A stretch of DNA of 7,468 bases. Source: Lachnospiraceae bacterium (GTDB lineage Bacteria > Bacillota_A > Clostridia > Lachnospirales > Lachnospiraceae). The position numbers and the translations under genes were made by a program. The DNA lies in contig JAGCZE010000102.1 of the NCBI GenBank assembly GCA_017960415.1, positions 1 through 7,468 on the forward strand, written 5' to 3'. The notes under the pieces are model-generated. The model did no database searches and had not been told where the DNA came from. It worked only from the letters and a program-made list of their open reading frames with translations. This document shows, piece by piece, positions 4,810 to 7,468 of the stretch; position 1 is the first letter of the stretch, and each line of letters opens with the position of its first letter.

Positions 4810-6627
4810 CCCGGCGGCCATCTGAGGGATGATCACGGAAACCTTGGTGCCCTTTCCCTTCACGCTTGATATCGTAACTCCGTAATCACTGCCGTAGCTC
4901 AGCTTTATCCTGCGGTTGACATTGTAAAGACCGATGCTGTTGGTACGTTCTTCACCTTCATAGCTGTTCAGTCTTTCCCTGAGTGCGGCAAGCTCGCTTT
5001 CGCCGATACCGTCGCCGTTGTCGGAAATATCGATAATAAGCCTTTCATTATCTGTTTTCACATCAACCGTAACCAATCCGCCGGCTTCACGTGCCTCCAG
5101 GCCGTGAACTATTGCATTTTCGACAACCGGCTGAAGCAGGAGACCCAGCATCTTATATCCTTCGTCATTGAGTCCTTCCTGTATCCTTATTTCGTAATTG
5201 ACCCTGTCACCGAACCTCAGCTGCTGTATCTGCAGGTATACCTTTAAATGCTCGAGCTCATTATGAAGAGTTGTGTCCCTGGTGCCTGTATTTTCAAGCA
5301 CATACCGCATTGATCTGCCGAGGAGCCTGGTTGCGTTCGCGACCTCCGTGTCTCCCGCCGCAAGAGCCTTCATACGGATAGTTTCGAGCGTATTGTAGAG
5401 AAAATGGGGATTTATCTGGCTTGAAAGCATCTTGAATTCGATCTTCTGCTGATCGTTCATTATATTCTGTGCCCTGATCTGTGCCTCGTACTGTTCGGCT
5501 TCCATGCGCTGTATGTCATGTACCATTTTCTGAAGATCCTTAAATGCATCCGCGAGTTCCTCGCTGCCCAAAAGCTCATCCTTCATTTTCGAGTATTCAC
5601 CCCGGCTGGCTTTACCCATCTCGTCGCGCAGGCTCCTTACCTGCACGGTAAATCTGTGGGTGGATACGGAGATTATGATCAAAGGCAGCAACGATGCTGA
5701 AATAAGGATCAGATAGCTGAGACTGACGACACGTTTGATATTATCCAGCGCTTCGGTATCGTAAGTGACCAGATAAAGCTTATTGACCGACCGCGACAGC
5801 AGCAGTGTGTTAACATTCACCAGTGCGTCCCTGCCGTTAAAGTATGCTTCACCTTCATAAGAAAAGTATCTGTCTTCATGATCGATCTCTACTTCAGGTC
5901 TTGTTCCATAAAGGGAATTGAGACTTCCGAATGCGATAGGCTGGTCATCAATGGATATCATCGTTGTATATCGTGAATTCGTAAGACGGCTGGAAAGATA
6001 AGAATTCCTGACCTTAATCATGATAACGGCTTCACTCTCACCGCCGACCAGGACCATTTTTCGTACAAGCACAAGATTCCAGGTTTTGTTTGTATTTCTG
6101 CTGTCCACCGATTCGTAGGCCATCCAGAAGGGAAGATACTGTTCCGATGCCTTTTTATACCAGTCCGATTCCCTGATCTCATCCGTTACCTTATGAAACT
6201 GTCCGTAATCGATCATGTCGTCACGGTCAATATAGACATAAATGCCGTCCAAACCCGCATATCTCGCGGCATATTTATCGAGAAGCGAGGTCTTCGAAGC
6301 CGCCACGAGCATTTCCTGTTCATCCCGGTAGGAGCCGTTCAGGAAGCTGATAAGGCTGTCATTGTAGACGATACTGTCGGAAATCGTAAATATCTGCGTT
6401 GTAATCTCGTAAATGGTCTGCCGGACGGCCTCATTGCTGCCCGCCAGCAGATCGGAATAATATTTTTTCTGGGTTGAGGTAACCGTAGCGATAAGGAACG
6501 ATCCTATTATCACAAGCGGCAGAAAAACGGCAAGACAGTACACCATCAGCAGCTGACTGCTGATCTTCCATCCTCCTATGCCGTGTCTTTTCCTCACTTT
6601 TCTGTCATTTTCACTATTATTGACCAT
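4807..6627 (-). CDS. YesM-type two-component sensor histidine kinase
   Basis: A 606-residue membrane sensor. A basic N-terminus is followed by helix 1 (about 24-48), an extracellular sensing region (50-298, in the size range of Cache-like sensors of this family), helix 2 (300-322), a HAMP-like and coiled-coil stretch (323-396), and the His_kinase plus HATPase_c catalytic part. The phospho-acceptor is H408 in Q-I-N-P-H-F-L-Y-N-T-L. The ATP-binding boxes are intact: P-V-V-E-N-A-I-V-H-G (500-509, N504), S-D-N-G-D-G-I (535-541), S-I-G-L-Y-N-V (564-570) and G-K-G-T (591-594). Such kinases usually pair with an adjacent YesN-type response regulator carrying an AraC-family DNA-binding domain; none is present on either side here. 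ATG at 6627 has no clear ribosome binding site, and no other plausible start lies near it. It begins 28 nt after the MazG-like gene, so it may share that gene's transcript. A sugar or glycan signal is inferred from the neighbouring transport genes. Confidence 0.95.
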   Translation of the reverse strand: MVNNSENDRKVRKRHGIGGWKISSQLLMVYCLAVFLPLVIIGSFLIATVTSTQKKYYSDLLAGSNEAVRQTIYEITTQIFTISDSIVYNDSLISFLNGSYRDEQEMLVAASKTSLLDKYAARYAGLDGIYVYIDRDDMIDYGQFHKVTDEIRESDWYKKASEQYLPFWMAYESVDSRNTNKTWNLVLVRKMVLVGGESEAVIMIKVRNSYLSSRLTNSRYTTMISIDDQPIAFGSLNSLYGTRPEVEIDHEDRYFSYEGEAYFNGRDALVNVNTLLLSRSVNKLYLVTYDTEALDNIKRVVSLSYLILISASLLPLIIISVSTHRFTVQVRSLRDEMGKASRGEYSKMKDELLGSEELADAFKDLQKMVHDIQRMEAEQYEAQIRAQNIMNDQQKIEFKMLSSQINPHFLYNTLETIRMKALAAGDTEVANATRLLGRSMRYVLENTGTRDTTLHNELEHLKVYLQIQQLRFGDRVNYEIRIQEGLNDEGYKMLGLLLQPVVENAIVHGLEAREAGGLVTVDVKTDNERLIIDISDNGDGIGESELAALRERLNSYEGEERTNSIGLYNVNRRIKLSYGSDYGVTISSVKGKGTKVSVIIPQMAAG

Positions 6628-6655
6628 ATATAAATGACATCCCGATTCTAACAGA

Positions 6656-7129
6656 TCAGGACAGACCTTTCCTCTCCTTTGCTTTTTCTATCAGCTGCTT
6701 CCCCTCTTCAAAAGCCTCCGCGAGGTACTTTAGTTCTTCGGCCTCGTTTTTGCCCTTTTTCTCGGCCTTCTTTATCTCTTCCCAGCTTGTCACAATATTC
6801 TCCGGAGCTTCTGCATTACCGAACACGTGGGGATGCCTGTTCACCATTTTATCGGAGATCGTGCGGCAGACGTCTTCCATCGTAAATAAGCCCTCTTCCT
6901 GCGCGATCTGCGCCTGGATCACGACCTGGAACAGCAGATCCCCAAGTTCCTCCTTGAGATTCCCGGCATCCGAAGTCTTCGCAAGCCTGTTAATGCCCGC
7001 AACCACCTCGCAGGCTTCCTCTATCAAATGCCTTTTCAAAGACTCATGCGTCTGTTCCCGATCCCACGGACAGCCGCCCTCGCCGCGCAGGCGGGCCACT
7101 ACATCAATTAAACGTTCGTATTCTGTCAT
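6656..7129 (-). CDS. mazG: Single-domain MazG-type nucleoside triphosphate pyrophosphohydrolase
   Basis: Cytoplasmic all-alpha enzyme of 157 residues, expected to hydrolyse (d)NTPs to monophosphate and pyrophosphate in nucleotide-pool cleaning. The family signature is complete: C-P-W-D-R-E-Q-T-H-E-S-L (20-31), the metal-binding E-E-A-C-E (37-41) with E-E-L-G-D (60-64), and N-R-H-P-H-V-F-G (97-104). Escherichia coli MazG has about 263 residues in two such domains. This protein matches the N-terminal one, then ends in a Lys/Glu-rich, probably helical tail (120-157). Its start is supported by AAAAGGA 8 nt upstream of ATG 7129 and a promoter at 7161-7189. The kinase gene follows after 28 nt, though a functional link is not evident; it is probably a housekeeping gene at the edge of the carbohydrate locus. 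Confidence 0.95.
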   Translation of the reverse strand: MTEYERLIDVVARLRGEGGCPWDREQTHESLKRHLIEEACEVVAGINRLAKTSDAGNLKEELGDLLFQVVIQAQIAQEEGLFTMEDVCRTISDKMVNRHPHVFGNAEAPENIVTSWEEIKKAEKKGKNEAEELKYLAEAFEEGKQLIEKAKERKGLS

Positions 7130-7160
7130 ATTATCAATCCTTTTATTTTGTTGTAAATTC

Positions 7161-7189
7161 AGAATAATATACTCCGCTTAATATGTCAA
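7161..7189 (-). promoter_or_regulatory. Promoter of the mazG gene (and possibly the kinase)
   Basis: Minus strand: perfect -35 TTGACA (7184-7189), 17-bp spacer, -10 TATTCT (7161-7166). The predicted start is near 7154, giving a leader of about 24 nt to the ATG at 7129. TATTAT at a 14-bp spacing is a poorer alternative. It is divergent from the plus-strand promoter, with 36 bp between the two -35 boxes. Confidence 0.65.
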
Positions 7190-7225
7190 TTTCATACAGT
7201 ACCCCGATCCGCGCAATATATTCCA

Positions 7226-7254
7226 TTGAATCGCTGTTTTACCTGATCTATAAT
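7226..7254 (+). promoter_or_regulatory. Promoter of the beta-helix protein gene
   Basis: -35 TTGAAT (7226-7231), exactly 17 bp, and a perfect -10 TATAAT (7249-7254). Transcription should start near 7261, giving a leader of about 60 nt. A promoter this strong, followed by a palindrome, suggests control by repression. Confidence 0.72.
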
Positions 7255-7274
7255 GTAAATGATGTATTAAACCC

Positions 7275-7295
7275 GTATATCATTTTATGATATAC
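7275..7295. promoter_or_regulatory. Perfect palindromic operator candidate before the beta-helix gene
   Basis: Arms GTATATCAT (7275-7283) and ATGATATAC (7287-7295) match perfectly around TTT. The centre lies about 24 bp downstream of the predicted start, a classic position for a repressor that blocks elongation or open-complex escape. A looser copy of one arm, ATGATGTAT, lies at 7259-7267. No T-run follows, so a terminator is unlikely. The cognate regulator is not in the window. Confidence 0.6.
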
Positions 7296-7308
7296 CACTA
7301 CTAATCAT

Positions 7309-7314
7309 AAGGAG
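7309..7314 (+). promoter_or_regulatory. Ribosome binding site of the beta-helix protein gene
   Basis: AAGGAG, 8 nt before the ATG at 7323. This fixes the start of the truncated plus-strand gene and supports the absence of a longer N-terminus. Confidence 0.8.
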
Positions 7315-7322
7315 AAGGTATT

Positions 7323-7468
7323 ATGATCTATTACGTAAATGCGGCCGCTTCCCGCGACGGAAACGGCACCAAAGAAATGCCCTTCAAGAAGATCAATGAT
7401 GCGGCGAAGATCGCCAATGCAGGCGATGAGATCATCGTAGCGCCCGGTATTTACCGCGAATATGTTGA
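7323..7468 (+). CDS. Right-handed beta-helix (pectate-lyase-like) protein, N-terminal 48 residues only
   Basis: The visible residues carry the entry motif of parallel beta-helix polysaccharide-active proteins (DUF1565/pectate-lyase-like): Y-Y-V-N (3-6), D-G-N-G-T-K-E-M-P-F-K-K-I (12-24), A-A-K-I-A-N-A-G-D-E-I-I-V-A-P-G-I-Y-R-E (27-46). This segment forms the first coils, and catalytic residues lie later, outside the window. Members include pectate lyases, alginate and chondroitin lyases and some glycoside hydrolases, so activity cannot be assigned. The protein begins directly with the fold and has no signal peptide, which suggests a cytoplasmic enzyme acting on imported oligosaccharides. That fits the neighbouring importer genes, but is inference. 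The gene is divergent from mazG and has its own promoter and palindromic operator candidate. Confidence 0.85.
   Translation, partial: MIYYVNAAASRDGNGTKEMPFKKINDAAKIANAGDEIIVAPGIYREYV

Noticed and set aside
6750..7181. 143-residue plus-strand open frame opposite mazG
   Set aside because: It lies antisense to the clear MazG signature and extends over the mazG promoter. It is a shadow.

Overview
The window looks like part of a carbohydrate-uptake locus from a Gram-positive, anaerobic, fibre-degrading Firmicute, most plausibly a Lachnospiraceae member (Butyrivibrio/Roseburia-like). That placement is inferred from a YesM-type sensor kinase, LplB/LplC-type sugar permeases, a surface protein with a Pro/Thr/Ala/Glu stalk and a C-terminal membrane anchor ending in lysines, strong AGGAGG-type ribosome binding sites, and AT-rich promoters beside moderately GC coding DNA. 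The species cannot be fixed from the sequence alone.

All genes but one lie on the minus strand. In transcription order they are: a short MazG-type nucleotide pyrophosphohydrolase (7129-6656); a YesM-like two-component sensor histidine kinase (6627-4807); a 231-bp control region; a large secreted, membrane-anchored protein with tandem Trp/Asp-rich domains (4575-2350); a 102-bp spacer with an elaborate RNA fold; an LplB-like ABC permease with an unusual N-terminal extension (2247-772); and an LplC-like ABC permease cut by the left edge (750-1). A divergent plus-strand gene at 7323 encodes a right-handed beta-helix (pectate-lyase-like) protein, cut by the right edge.

The likely logic, by inference, is as follows. 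The kinase senses an extracellular carbohydrate. A response regulator encoded elsewhere activates the surface-protein/permease unit, perhaps through two direct repeats at its promoter. The surface protein binds polysaccharide or oligosaccharide, and the permease pair imports it. No substrate-binding protein, ATPase or response regulator is present in the window. The beta-helix protein has no signal peptide at its start and sits behind its own consensus-like promoter and a perfect palindrome.

Intergenic DNA is the least ordinary part. It holds divergent promoters, two different palindromes just downstream of predicted transcription starts, a direct-repeat operator candidate, a degenerate GC-rich tandem repeat just after the kinase stop codon, and a multibranched hairpin between the surface-protein and permease genes. 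There is no gene-free stretch longer than 300 bases. I see no RNA genes, insertion sequences or CRISPR.
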